Source: Terrimicrobium sacchariphilum | GTDB lineage: Bacteria; Verrucomicrobiota; Verrucomicrobiia; Chthoniobacterales; Terrimicrobiaceae | Direction of reading: 5' to 3' | Assembly: GCF_001613545.1 (NCBI RefSeq) | Contig: NZ_BDCO01000002.1 | Span: forward strand, 2,418,001 to 2,482,000 | Length of the DNA stretch: 64,000 bases | In this document: positions 52,692 to 62,727 of the stretch, in pieces | Numbering within the stretch: position 1 is the stretch's first letter | Layout: every line of letters starts with the position of its first letter | Notes under the pieces: model-generated | What the model saw: the letters and a program-made list of their open reading frames with translations, nothing else | The model's database searches: none | What the model was told of the DNA's origin: nothing | Translations under genes and position numbers: made by a program

Positions 52692-54545
52692 CTAGGGAAC
52701 GAGAAATAGCTTTCCCGTGTAGGGGCACCTCACCTCCGAACCGGAGGGAAGACCTCGGACATCGACGTAGCCCATATCGGGTGCGTGGGGGCTGGTAACG
52801 AATCCCAGTTTGTCGGGAACCGGCACGCCGGACGGCAGGTCCTTCGCGGCGCGAGCCGGGGGAGGATTGGCAGGCACCTCCGTGGTGTCGGCAGGGGTAA
52901 TCCGAGCGGTAATCAATGTGTAGAGAACGTGCTCGCCCTCCCGGCCTTCGGTCGCCTTGCCGCCGGGGAAGGCCGTCATGGATGGAGAGTCGGCATGCGA
53001 AAGGCCGCCCAAGACGATCGTTTCACCAGACCGGAGAACGGCCGTAGTCTGCATTTCCCGAGTGCGAAATACCGGCATGTTGATCGCCCCCGAGGTGTTG
53101 GCGGCAGGCCGCATAGCAGCTTGAATGGTATCTTCCTTGGGATCGGAGATTTTGGGCTTTGCACCTGCGTAGTCGACAAGGCCAAGCAGTTCCACCATGC
53201 GAGGCTTGAGGTTCAGGATGATCCGTTCGTCGTCCGCAACGAAAGGCTCGACCTCAAGAGTCAGGCCGACCGGCTCGCTCACAAATGCATTCGGGCTGGG
53301 CGGAGTCTGGTTGTCTGCTGGTGGGGAAAATTCCGACGGATAACGAAATTCGCGCACCACCTGAATGACGGCGCGCTGGCCGCTGCGAGTCGTGACTTTT
53401 GGCGAGGATGCAAGGTCTACGCCTTGGGCCTGGCTGAGGCTTTCGATGAGTTTCTCAAATGCTTCTTTCTTCAGAATGCTCTGAAATTGTCCAGGTGTGT
53501 TGCCGAAAAACTTCTCAGCGAGAGCCGGGGTCATTTCGATAAATTTCGCCCCGATTTCCACCCGGGACCCGGCATGGGAGGCGGCGGCCGGAGTTCCTTG
53601 TGGCGACTGGGATTTGGCGCTTGGTGAAAGCAGGGCCATCGCGCAGGTTCCCAAGGCTACAGCGATCACCACAGACCACCATCCGCGGGGATTAGCCAAC
53701 GCGAGATGCCGGATTCTCCGCGTCAGCCCGCGACGCGACTCCGCCATGCCGGTGCGCATATACCAGTGATCCGATGGCAGGGACGCGATGCGCAGGATGG
53801 CCTCACCGTAGTCCTCAGCGCGGGATCTCTCGTGAGAGAGCACCCATTCGTCGCAGGCCATCTCCATGTCAACCCGGCTCGTGCGCTCGGCCAGCCACAT
53901 GAGCGGATTGAACCAGTGCAGCGCCCGGACGACTTGAAAGCACCAGGACCAAAGCATGTCTCCACGGCAGATATGGCCCTTTTCGTGCAAAAGGATCCAA
54001 CGGAGGCTGGCCGGATCCAACCGGTCGGCCCAGCCGAGGGGTAGCAGGATCACCGGAGAAAAAAGACCGCACATCGCGGGACTGTGTATGAGATCCGATT
54101 CCCGGATCGATGTCCGGCGAGGCAGCGTAATGTCGGGAAGCGCACCGGTGACCGGAGTGCTTCGGTGAACGATCTGGAGCGTGCGCAGCCAGCGGACAGA
54201 CGCAGCCGTGAACAGGCAAAACGCTCCGGTCGCCCAGATGATGAATACCCATGGAACCACCGGGGCAGGCGTCGACGCAGGAGCGGACGTCGGAAGCGCG
54301 TCGTGGGAGGAGGGCAGAAAAACCGTGGCCACCACGGGCGGCAAATCATCGACCCTCGGCAGGACACCGGCAGGCGAGGGGAAGAGGGAAGGAATCACGA
54401 ACGCTACCAGCGGAAATATCCACAGGACAAATGCCGCTCGTGCTCCGAGAAGCTTTCTTGCCCAGGGAATAAAGGCCAATGCAAGCACAAGGGATGCCGT
54501 CCCTGCCACCGACGTCGTTCCGAGCCAATGCAGGAACATGCTCAC
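52692..54545 (-). CDS. M56 (BlaR1-like) metallopeptidase fused to a secretin-like domain
   Basis: A 617-residue membrane protein. The N-terminal half is a BlaR1/MecR1-type M56 peptidase: membrane segments near 10-28, 37-55, 97-118 and 291-308, zinc motif HEKGH (187-191) in WILLHEKGHICRGD, and RVDMEMACDEWVL, the usual third-ligand region. After the last membrane segment, instead of a penicillin-binding sensor, comes a domain (about 328-552) with the marks of a secretin family (PF00263-like) fold: VREFRYPSEF, LTLEVEPFVADDERIILNLKPRMVEL, VFRTREMQTTAVLRSGETIVLGGL. A 60-residue tail ends in VRCPYTGKLFLVP. It starts at GTG, overlapping the stop of the preceding gene, in an operon with a BlaI-type repressor. 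I infer a signalling protease sensing something in the periplasm. Confidence 0.85.
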   Translation of the reverse strand: MSMFLHWLGTTSVAGTASLVLALAFIPWARKLLGARAAFVLWIFPLVAFVIPSLFPSPAGVLPRVDDLPPVVATVFLPSSHDALPTSAPASTPAPVVPWVFIIWATGAFCLFTAASVRWLRTLQIVHRSTPVTGALPDITLPRRTSIRESDLIHSPAMCGLFSPVILLPLGWADRLDPASLRWILLHEKGHICRGDMLWSWCFQVVRALHWFNPLMWLAERTSRVDMEMACDEWVLSHERSRAEDYGEAILRIASLPSDHWYMRTGMAESRRGLTRRIRHLALANPRGWWSVVIAVALGTCAMALLSPSAKSQSPQGTPAAASHAGSRVEIGAKFIEMTPALAEKFFGNTPGQFQSILKKEAFEKLIESLSQAQGVDLASSPKVTTRSGQRAVIQVVREFRYPSEFSPPADNQTPPSPNAFVSEPVGLTLEVEPFVADDERIILNLKPRMVELLGLVDYAGAKPKISDPKEDTIQAAMRPAANTSGAINMPVFRTREMQTTAVLRSGETIVLGGLSHADSPSMTAFPGGKATEGREGEHVLYTLITARITPADTTEVPANPPPARAAKDLPSGVPVPDKLGFVTSPHAPDMGYVDVRGLPSGSEVRCPYTGKLFLVP

Positions 54546-55204
54546 GGTTCGTCCACCTCCCGCATGGTGATGAAAATAAACTGCGCGTTCGTTTTCTCCG
54601 TGGCCGGTGCGCTGTAAAACACGATCTGCCCGCGCGTCACCGTCAGATCGCTCTTGAACTCATTGCTCTGAAACGCGGGCTGCCAGACAGATCTGCCCGG
54701 AGCTTCCGGGTCGGGACAGTCAATAAACCCCTCGAGGCTCTTGAGCTTGATGGTGAGGGAGAGATTGATAACGCCGTCACCGAGCTCCGGCACAAATTCC
54801 ATGATCGTTCCCACCGGGGCGCTTTCAAACGCCGTGGGAACCGAGTTGGCGTTTTTCGAAGCGGAATATTCCGTCGGATATTGAAAATCCCGTACGTTCT
54901 GCACCGACGCCATCTTTCCGCTTAAAGCAATAACGCGCGTCGTGCTCGCCACTGTCGCGCCAACTCGTTTGAGGAGATCGAGGGCTTTTGCCGCCTGTTC
55001 CGGCGACAGGACTGCGGTGACACCAGAGGGTTTATCAGAGGTAATAGGAAATTCGATCGGTTCGAGACCTTCAGCCTGGCTCTTGGTCGCGCTCAAGGTG
55101 CGTACCTCGATTTCCACCATCTTGAGCGGATCGACCGCACCCGGGTAAGCAACACCCAACCCGGCAAGGAGGCACACCGTGCAGATTAAGAGCCTACTTT
55201 GCAT
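54542..55204 (-). CDS. Stand-alone secretin-like periplasmic protein
   Basis: A 220-residue exported protein (signal MQSRLLICTVCLLAGLGVAY). Its body is visibly related to the C-terminal sensor domain of the M56 protein that follows: VEIEVRTLSATKSQAEGL / VEIGAKFIEMTPALAEKF, VRDFQYPTEYS / VREFRYPSEFS, PVGTIMEFVPELGDGVINLSLTIKL / PVGLTLEVEPFVADDERIILNLKPR, and FQSNEFKSDLTVTRGQIVFYSA / FRTREMQTTAVLRSGETIVLGG. No membrane segment apart from the signal. The frame runs on upstream, but the ATG at 55204 is the one before the signal peptide. It overlaps blaI by 11 bp and the M56 gene by 4 bp. Confidence 0.8.
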   Translation of the reverse strand: MQSRLLICTVCLLAGLGVAYPGAVDPLKMVEIEVRTLSATKSQAEGLEPIEFPITSDKPSGVTAVLSPEQAAKALDLLKRVGATVASTTRVIALSGKMASVQNVRDFQYPTEYSASKNANSVPTAFESAPVGTIMEFVPELGDGVINLSLTIKLKSLEGFIDCPDPEAPGRSVWQPAFQSNEFKSDLTVTRGQIVFYSAPATEKTNAQFIFITMREVDEP

Positions 55205-55586
55205 CGCTTCGTCTCCCCTTCCGCTTAAGGATGTCCCGCAGCGTATCGATTTCCTCGGGCGAGAGATCCTGGGTTTCGCAGAAGTGGGCGAGCATGGGCG
55301 CGACGGCTCCGCCGAAGACGCGCTTGAGGAAGGATTCGCTTTCCTGCCGCACGCATTGCTCCTTGGGAATCCCGGCGTGATAGCGGAAGGCCCGGCCATC
55401 GGGGCGGGCGGCGAGGACGCCTTTGGCCACGAGCCTCGCGAGGAAGGTGTTGATCGTCTTTTGCTTCCAGTGCGTCCGGCTGGCGAGGCGATCCGCGATG
55501 TCCGCAGCGGTGAGCCCTTCCTCGGCCCAAACCTCGGAGGCGACCAGCCACTCGCTGTCGGAAATGGAGGGAATTTCAGAACTCAT
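55194..55586 (-). CDS. BlaI/MecI/CopY-family transcriptional repressor
   Basis: A 130-residue winged-helix repressor. ISDSEWLVASEVWAEEGLTAADIADRLASRTHWKQKTINTFLARLVAKGVLAARPDGRAFRYHAG matches the BlaI DNA-binding domain; the C-terminal helices (VRQESESFLKRVFGGAVAPMLAHF) make the dimer. In known systems the linked M56 protease leads to cleavage of this repressor when the sensor is triggered. A perfect CTACA-AA-TGTAG palindrome lies 23-34 bp upstream of its start. Confidence 0.93.
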   Translation of the reverse strand: MSSEIPSISDSEWLVASEVWAEEGLTAADIADRLASRTHWKQKTINTFLARLVAKGVLAARPDGRAFRYHAGIPKEQCVRQESESFLKRVFGGAVAPMLAHFCETQDLSPEEIDTLRDILKRKGRRSDAK

Positions 55587-55608
55587 CGAGTTGCGGGGAG
55601 TTCTAGTC

Positions 55609-55620
55609 CTACAAATGTAG
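55609..55620. promoter_or_regulatory. BlaI-type operator upstream of the repressor operon
   Basis: CTACA-AA-TGTAG is a perfect 12-bp palindrome containing TACA-N2-TGTA, the core of known BlaI/MecI operators. It is placed between a TTGACC hexamer (55629-55624) and a TAGAAC hexamer (55605-55600) on the minus strand, where a repressor would block RNA polymerase; TATTAT further upstream is another possible -10. Confidence 0.8.
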
Positions 55621-55682
55621 TCCGGTCAAGGCATAATATGTCTCATAAGACAAAAAGCTTAGGAAACGCTCAGTGGAGGAGA

Positions 55683-56588
55683 CTAAGCTTTCACCGAGCG
55701 CAGGCCGAGGTTGTCAAAGATGCGGCGGGTGGCGTCGGAGCGGTTGAGCGTGTAGAAATGGATGCCGCGTACGTTGTTTTCCAGCAGGTCGGCGCATTGC
55801 TCGGTGGCGTAGTGGACGCCTATGCGTTCGACCGCGGCGGGATCGTTCTGGCCGCGCTGGAGGGCGCGGAGGAGCTTGGCGGGAAATCGTGCTCCGGCGG
55901 CGAGCTCTGCCATGCGGCGCATGCCACCGAGCGAGGTGATCGGCATGATGCCCGCGATGATGGGGATGTTGATCCCGGCCAGCGAGCAGCGGTCGCGGAA
56001 GTCGAGGAAGTCGCGGTTGTCGAAGAAAAGCTGGGTGACGATGTAGTTGGCCCCGGCGTCGACCTTGGCCTTCAGGTAGTCCATCTCCAGGAGGCGGTTG
56101 GGCGTGGCGGGATGGCCCTCGGGGAATCCGGCGACGCCGATGCCGAAGCCGCGCGGGTCGGCGTGTTTGCCGCTGGCGTTGAACCGCGAGATGAAGCCGA
56201 CGAGATCGGCGGCGTGCTGAAAGGCGTCCCTGGAGCGATCGTAGCCTTCGCGCACCGGGGGATCCCCGGCGAGGGCGAGGATGTTGCCCACGCCCTCCTC
56301 GGCGTAGCGGGCGAGGATGCTCTCGATCTCGGCCTCCGTGTGGCACACGCAGGTGAGGTGCGGCACAGGGTTGAGCGAGGTCGTGCGCTTGATGCGCAGC
56401 ACGAGGTCATGCGTGAGGTCGCGGGTGGAGCCGCCTGCGCCGTAGGTGACGCTGACAAAGTCCGGGCGGTACGCCTCCAGCTCGCGAATGGTTTGGTACA
56501 GATTCTCCGAGGCCTCGGGAGTTTTCGGGGGGAAAAACTCAAAGGAGAACGTGGTCTCGGATTCGCGCAGGGTGTCCTCGATATGCAT
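55683..56588 (-). CDS. metF: Methylenetetrahydrofolate reductase
   Basis: MetF reduces 5,10-methylene-THF to 5-methyl-THF for methionine synthesis, using FAD. The 301-residue protein (from ATG 56588, MHIEDTLRESETTFSFEFFPPKT) has VSVTYGAGGSTRDLTHDLVLRIK, HLTCVCHTEAEIE, NILALAGDPP, GVAGFPEGHP and IVTQLFFDN, all typical. A frame with a longer N-terminus runs across the divergent methyltransferase promoter. No riboswitch-like leader is visible in the 85 bp upstream. Confidence 0.95.
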   Translation of the reverse strand: MHIEDTLRESETTFSFEFFPPKTPEASENLYQTIRELEAYRPDFVSVTYGAGGSTRDLTHDLVLRIKRTTSLNPVPHLTCVCHTEAEIESILARYAEEGVGNILALAGDPPVREGYDRSRDAFQHAADLVGFISRFNASGKHADPRGFGIGVAGFPEGHPATPNRLLEMDYLKAKVDAGANYIVTQLFFDNRDFLDFRDRCSLAGINIPIIAGIMPITSLGGMRRMAELAAGARFPAKLLRALQRGQNDPAAVERIGVHYATEQCADLLENNVRGIHFYTLNRSDATRRIFDNLGLRSVKA

Positions 56589-56673
56589 GACGGGCCGGAA
56601 AGAATCACCTGTCGGCGGCAAATTGGCAACAATCCGTGTTTCCGGAGGGGTGGTTTTGGCACAAATTTCCCCC

Positions 56674-57456
56674 ATGGCCGCCCTCAACGACGCGCAAAAA
56701 GCCTCCCGGGACCAGTTTCAGAAGCAGAGCGCCCGGTATGGGAAATCCCACATCCTGGCCAATGTCGAGGACGTGGCGGCGCTGCTCGATGGGGTGAGCT
56801 TTCCCGCTGGCGCGCGAGCCCTGGATGTGGCGACGGGCGGTGGGCATACGGCGCTGTACCTGGCTGGGCGGGGGCTTTCGGTCACCGCCAGCGACATCAC
56901 GCCCGCCATGCTGGAAAATACGGCAAAGCTCGCGGCGGAGCGCGGCCTTTCCATCGAGACGGTGCTGCACGAGGCGGAGAGGTTTCCCTATCAGGATGCC
57001 GCTTTTGACGTGGTGACGTGTCGCGTGGCGGCGCATCATTTCAGCGATCCGAGGCAGTTCGTGGCCGAGGCCGTGCGGGTGCTCAAGCCGGGCGGCTACC
57101 TCATGGTGATCGACGGCAGCGTGCCGGATGGCGAACCCGAGGCTGAGGAGTGGCTGCATCAGGTGGAAAAGCTGCGCGATCCGAGCCACGGGCGATTCAT
57201 TGCTCCGGCGGTGTGGGCGCGATGGGTGCGCGAAAGCGGGTTGGAGCTTGTGGAGTGCGCCACGACGCCGTTCAAGCAGCCCGACCTGGAGTGGTATTTC
57301 CAGACCGCCGCGACCTCGGAGGAGAACCGGGCCAGGGTGATGGCCTTGGTCGAGTCCGCGCCGGAATCCGTCCGCCGCGCCTTTCGCCTCGCGGTGGAGG
57401 ACGGCAAGGTCGTCTGGTGGTGGCCGCGCCTCGGGCTGCTGGCAAGAAAGCCGTAG
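56674..57456 (+). CDS. Class I SAM-dependent methyltransferase (UbiE/Methyltransf_11 type)
   Basis: A 260-residue protein. KQSARYGKSHILANVEDVAALL, motif I ALDVATGGGHTALYLAGRG, SDITPAMLENTAKLAAERG, RFPYQDAAFDVVTCRVAAHHFSD and VLKPGGYLMVID are methyltransferase landmarks. The C-terminal part (WWWPRLGLLARKP) resembles small-molecule methyltransferases; the substrate is unknown. Diverges from metF with 85 bp between starts; the pair may share regulation but nothing shows it. Confidence 0.88.
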   Translation: MAALNDAQKASRDQFQKQSARYGKSHILANVEDVAALLDGVSFPAGARALDVATGGGHTALYLAGRGLSVTASDITPAMLENTAKLAAERGLSIETVLHEAERFPYQDAAFDVVTCRVAAHHFSDPRQFVAEAVRVLKPGGYLMVIDGSVPDGEPEAEEWLHQVEKLRDPSHGRFIAPAVWARWVRESGLELVECATTPFKQPDLEWYFQTAATSEENRARVMALVESAPESVRRAFRLAVEDGKVVWWWPRLGLLARKP

Positions 57457-57480
57457 GGGTGGCGTCCCGCCGCCCCTACG
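57452..57480. terminator. Palindromic terminator between convergent genes
   Basis: CGTAGGGGTGGCG / CGCCGCCCCTACG form a 13-bp stem with one wobble pair and a TCC loop, overlapping the methyltransferase stop codon and ending just before the stop of the convergent oxidoreductase gene. It lacks long T-runs. Confidence 0.65.
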
Positions 57481-57485
57481 AGTTA

Positions 57486-58511
57486 TCAACTTTCGCCGAT
57501 CTCGTCGTTGACGGTTTCCTCGAGGATGTCGGCCACGCGCTGCACAACGCGCATGTAGCGGACGCCGTCGGTGAAGTCCGGGCGCGGGCGCGCTCCGGCG
57601 GAATCACGCACGGCATCGATGAAATCCGCCTCGACCGTCCAGCCGCCCAGGAGTTCCTGCGGGATTGGCAATATCTCGGGCTCCTTGCCCGGTCGCTGAA
57701 GCGAGATGCGGTCGGCGAGGTAGTCGTAAAACAGCGTCCCAGTCGTGCCCGCAATCTCCAGGCGCTCGACCGGCTCCTGCGTATAGACGCCGCTGAATTC
57801 CAGCGTGCCGGTGAAACCCGCCGCGCCTTCGATTTTGACCCGGAGCGCATCAGGAATCGAGATGCGGTAGCCGTGGCGTTCGCGCACATCGAAGCGGCCA
57901 ATGGCGCGGATCGGTGTGAAATCTCCCAGCCAGCGCTGGATCACTTCGGTGTGAATGCCGAGCGTGAGGATGTTGAGCCCGCTGATCTCGCGGCGCTGGC
58001 GCCAGTGGGCGGGTTTCTCGCGATCCGAGAAGGCCCCGTTCAGGCTCAGCAGGTGAATGTTGCGGACATCGCCGATGACCTTTTCCCCGAGCAGTTCCCG
58101 GATGAAGCGGTCGCCCGTCAGCCCATGCGGCGGCGGGCAGAGCATGGTGACGCGATCCGGTCGCTCGGAGGCGGCGGCGTGCATGCGTTCGGCCTCGGCC
58201 AGATCGCGAGCCATGCGCGCCTGGCAAAACACGTGCTTGCCGTGGTGCAGGGCGGCGATGGTGGCGGGTTCGTGCAGATAAGGTGTCGCGCCGATCCAGA
58301 CGATGTCGACATCGGGGTGGGCGACCACCTCCTGCCAGCTCCCGAGCGGCTTCGCTCCGGGCGCGTGTTCCTGGCAAAAACGTTCTGAACTCTCCAGCGT
58401 CGAGTTCGCGACGACCGCGAACTCGACACCCGGAATGTTTTTCAGCCCCGGCAGGTGTCGTTGGAGAACGATACCGCCTGCCCCAACGAACCCTACTCGA
58501 AGCGTATTCAT
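57486..58511 (-). CDS. Gfo/Idh/MocA family oxidoreductase
   Basis: A 341-residue NAD(P)-dependent enzyme of the glucose-fructose oxidoreductase family. MNTLRVGFVGAGGIVLQRHLPGL is the dinucleotide-binding motif. The usual EKP catalytic segment (here VFCQARMARDLAEAE at about 94-108) lacks EKP, with the lysine replaced, so catalysis of the normal type is doubtful or changed. VQRWLGDF and other C-terminal blocks fit the family. It lies 5 bp after acnA. Confidence 0.85.
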   Translation of the reverse strand: MNTLRVGFVGAGGIVLQRHLPGLKNIPGVEFAVVANSTLESSERFCQEHAPGAKPLGSWQEVVAHPDVDIVWIGATPYLHEPATIAALHHGKHVFCQARMARDLAEAERMHAAASERPDRVTMLCPPPHGLTGDRFIRELLGEKVIGDVRNIHLLSLNGAFSDREKPAHWRQRREISGLNILTLGIHTEVIQRWLGDFTPIRAIGRFDVRERHGYRISIPDALRVKIEGAAGFTGTLEFSGVYTQEPVERLEIAGTTGTLFYDYLADRISLQRPGKEPEILPIPQELLGGWTVEADFIDAVRDSAGARPRPDFTDGVRYMRVVQRVADILEETVNDEIGES

Positions 58512-58516
58512 GATTT

Positions 58517-61405
<2,889 letters not shown>

Positions 61406-61565
61406 AGTTTGGTGGTTATAGAAGATAAAATAAAGCGTCGCGCCAGCAATTTATGCAGGCAAATGGACGGCGGAGGAAACCCATGCCAGCAAACGACATG
61501 CCAACCGGCGGATATTCCCGTGATTGACGGGCGATACGCAAGCGGGCAAAACGTCCCTTCACCGC

Positions 61566-62036
61566 ATGGTTTTATTTTTTCTCCGCCACGCAGAGGCCGA
61601 ACGAGACGCCGAGACGGACTTTGCCCGCAAGCTGACCTCCAAGGGGGTCGATCAGGCAGAAAAAGCGGGTAAATTCCTGCTGCGGCTCGGTATCGTGCCG
61701 GATGTGATCCTGACCAGCCCTCTCGTCCGCGCCCGCCAGACGGCGAAGATCGTGGCCGACCGTCTCGGCGACATCGAGGCGACCGAGGTGCCGTGGCTGG
61801 CGGCCGGCATGGCTCCCGAGACCTACCTGCGCGAGATCCAGGAGTATTCCAAAAACGAGTCCGTGATGGTCGTGGGCCACGAGCCGGATTTCAGCGAAAC
61901 CATCGCCTACCTGCTCGGGCTGCCCGATCCCGACGCCTTGAAAATCCGCAAGACCACGCTGACCGCCGTTCAGATCGGCCAGATCAACCCCGGCAAGGGA
62001 CAGCTCCAGTTTCTCGTTCCCGCCCGCCTGATGTAA
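61566..62036 (+). CDS. sixA: SixA-like phosphohistidine phosphatase
   Basis: A 156-residue histidine-phosphatase. FFLRHAEAERDAETDFARKLTSKG is the SixA signature with RHA (Arg7, His8), then VILTSPLVRARQTAKIVA and VMVVGHEPDFSETIAYLLG with the second catalytic His. Homologues act on phosphohistidine of PTS or hybrid kinases; in E. coli SixA acts on NPr of the nitrogen PTS. An HPr with enzyme I is encoded in this same window. The start ATG at 61566 fits the family; pgl follows 10 bp later. Confidence 0.92.
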   Translation: MVLFFLRHAEAERDAETDFARKLTSKGVDQAEKAGKFLLRLGIVPDVILTSPLVRARQTAKIVADRLGDIEATEVPWLAAGMAPETYLREIQEYSKNESVMVVGHEPDFSETIAYLLGLPDPDALKIRKTTLTAVQIGQINPGKGQLQFLVPARLM

Positions 62037-62046
62037 CCCTTTCCCC

Positions 62047-62727
62047 ATGAAACCCGAGATCATCCACTCCACCAACTTCGTCGCAGACGCCGTCAACCTG
62101 ATCCGCGCGGAGGCCGCCGCCGCCATCGCCGCACGCGGCGTTTTCCGCATCGCCCTGAGCGGCGGCAACACCCCGCGCCCGGTTTACGAGGCGCTCCTGA
62201 AGGAACAGACCGACTGGTCGAAATGGGTCTTCACCTTCGGCGACGAACGCTGCGTCCCGCCGACCGACGAGCAGAGCAACTACCGCATGGCCCGACTGGC
62301 GTTGTTTGACCACATCGCGATCCCGGCAGAGAACATCCTGCGCATCCGCGCCGAGGCCGAGCCCGATGTGGCTGCCTCGGAATATGAGGCAACCCTCCGC
62401 CAGCACGCCGCCGGGGAGGACTACTACCGCCACGACCTGCTCCTGCTCGGCATGGGCGACGACGGACACACCGCCTCGCTGTTCCCGGGCACCGAGGCGC
62501 TCAAGATCACGGATCGCTGGGTGGTTGCGAATTTCGTGCCGAAGTTCGACACGCATCGCATCACTTTCACCTATCCGCTTCTCGACGCCTCGCGCCACGT
62601 CTGCTTCCTCGTGAACAGCAAGGGCAAGGACGCCGTGCTCGACGAGGTCTTCAGCGGCACATCGCACTATCCGAGCGCCGCGGTGAATCCGACCGACGGC
62701 AAGCTCACCTGGCTGCTGGGGGCGTAG
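62047..62727 (+). CDS. pgl: 6-phosphogluconolactonase
   Basis: Hydrolyses 6-phosphogluconolactone in the oxidative pentose phosphate pathway. The 226-residue SOL/DevB-type protein contains FRIALSGGNTPRPVYEAL, VFTFGDERCVPPTDEQSNY and HDLLLLGMGDDGHTASLFPGTEAL, all diagnostic. Its end overlaps the end of the convergent membrane-protein gene by 23 bp. Confidence 0.95.
   Translation: MKPEIIHSTNFVADAVNLIRAEAAAAIAARGVFRIALSGGNTPRPVYEALLKEQTDWSKWVFTFGDERCVPPTDEQSNYRMARLALFDHIAIPAENILRIRAEAEPDVAASEYEATLRQHAAGEDYYRHDLLLLGMGDDGHTASLFPGTEALKITDRWVVANFVPKFDTHRITFTYPLLDASRHVCFLVNSKGKDAVLDEVFSGTSHYPSAAVNPTDGKLTWLLGA

Noticed and set aside
56589-56673. SAM or SAH riboswitch ahead of metF
   Set aside because: The 85 bp between metF and the divergent methyltransferase gene is too short for the known classes and shows no recognisable core or terminator.
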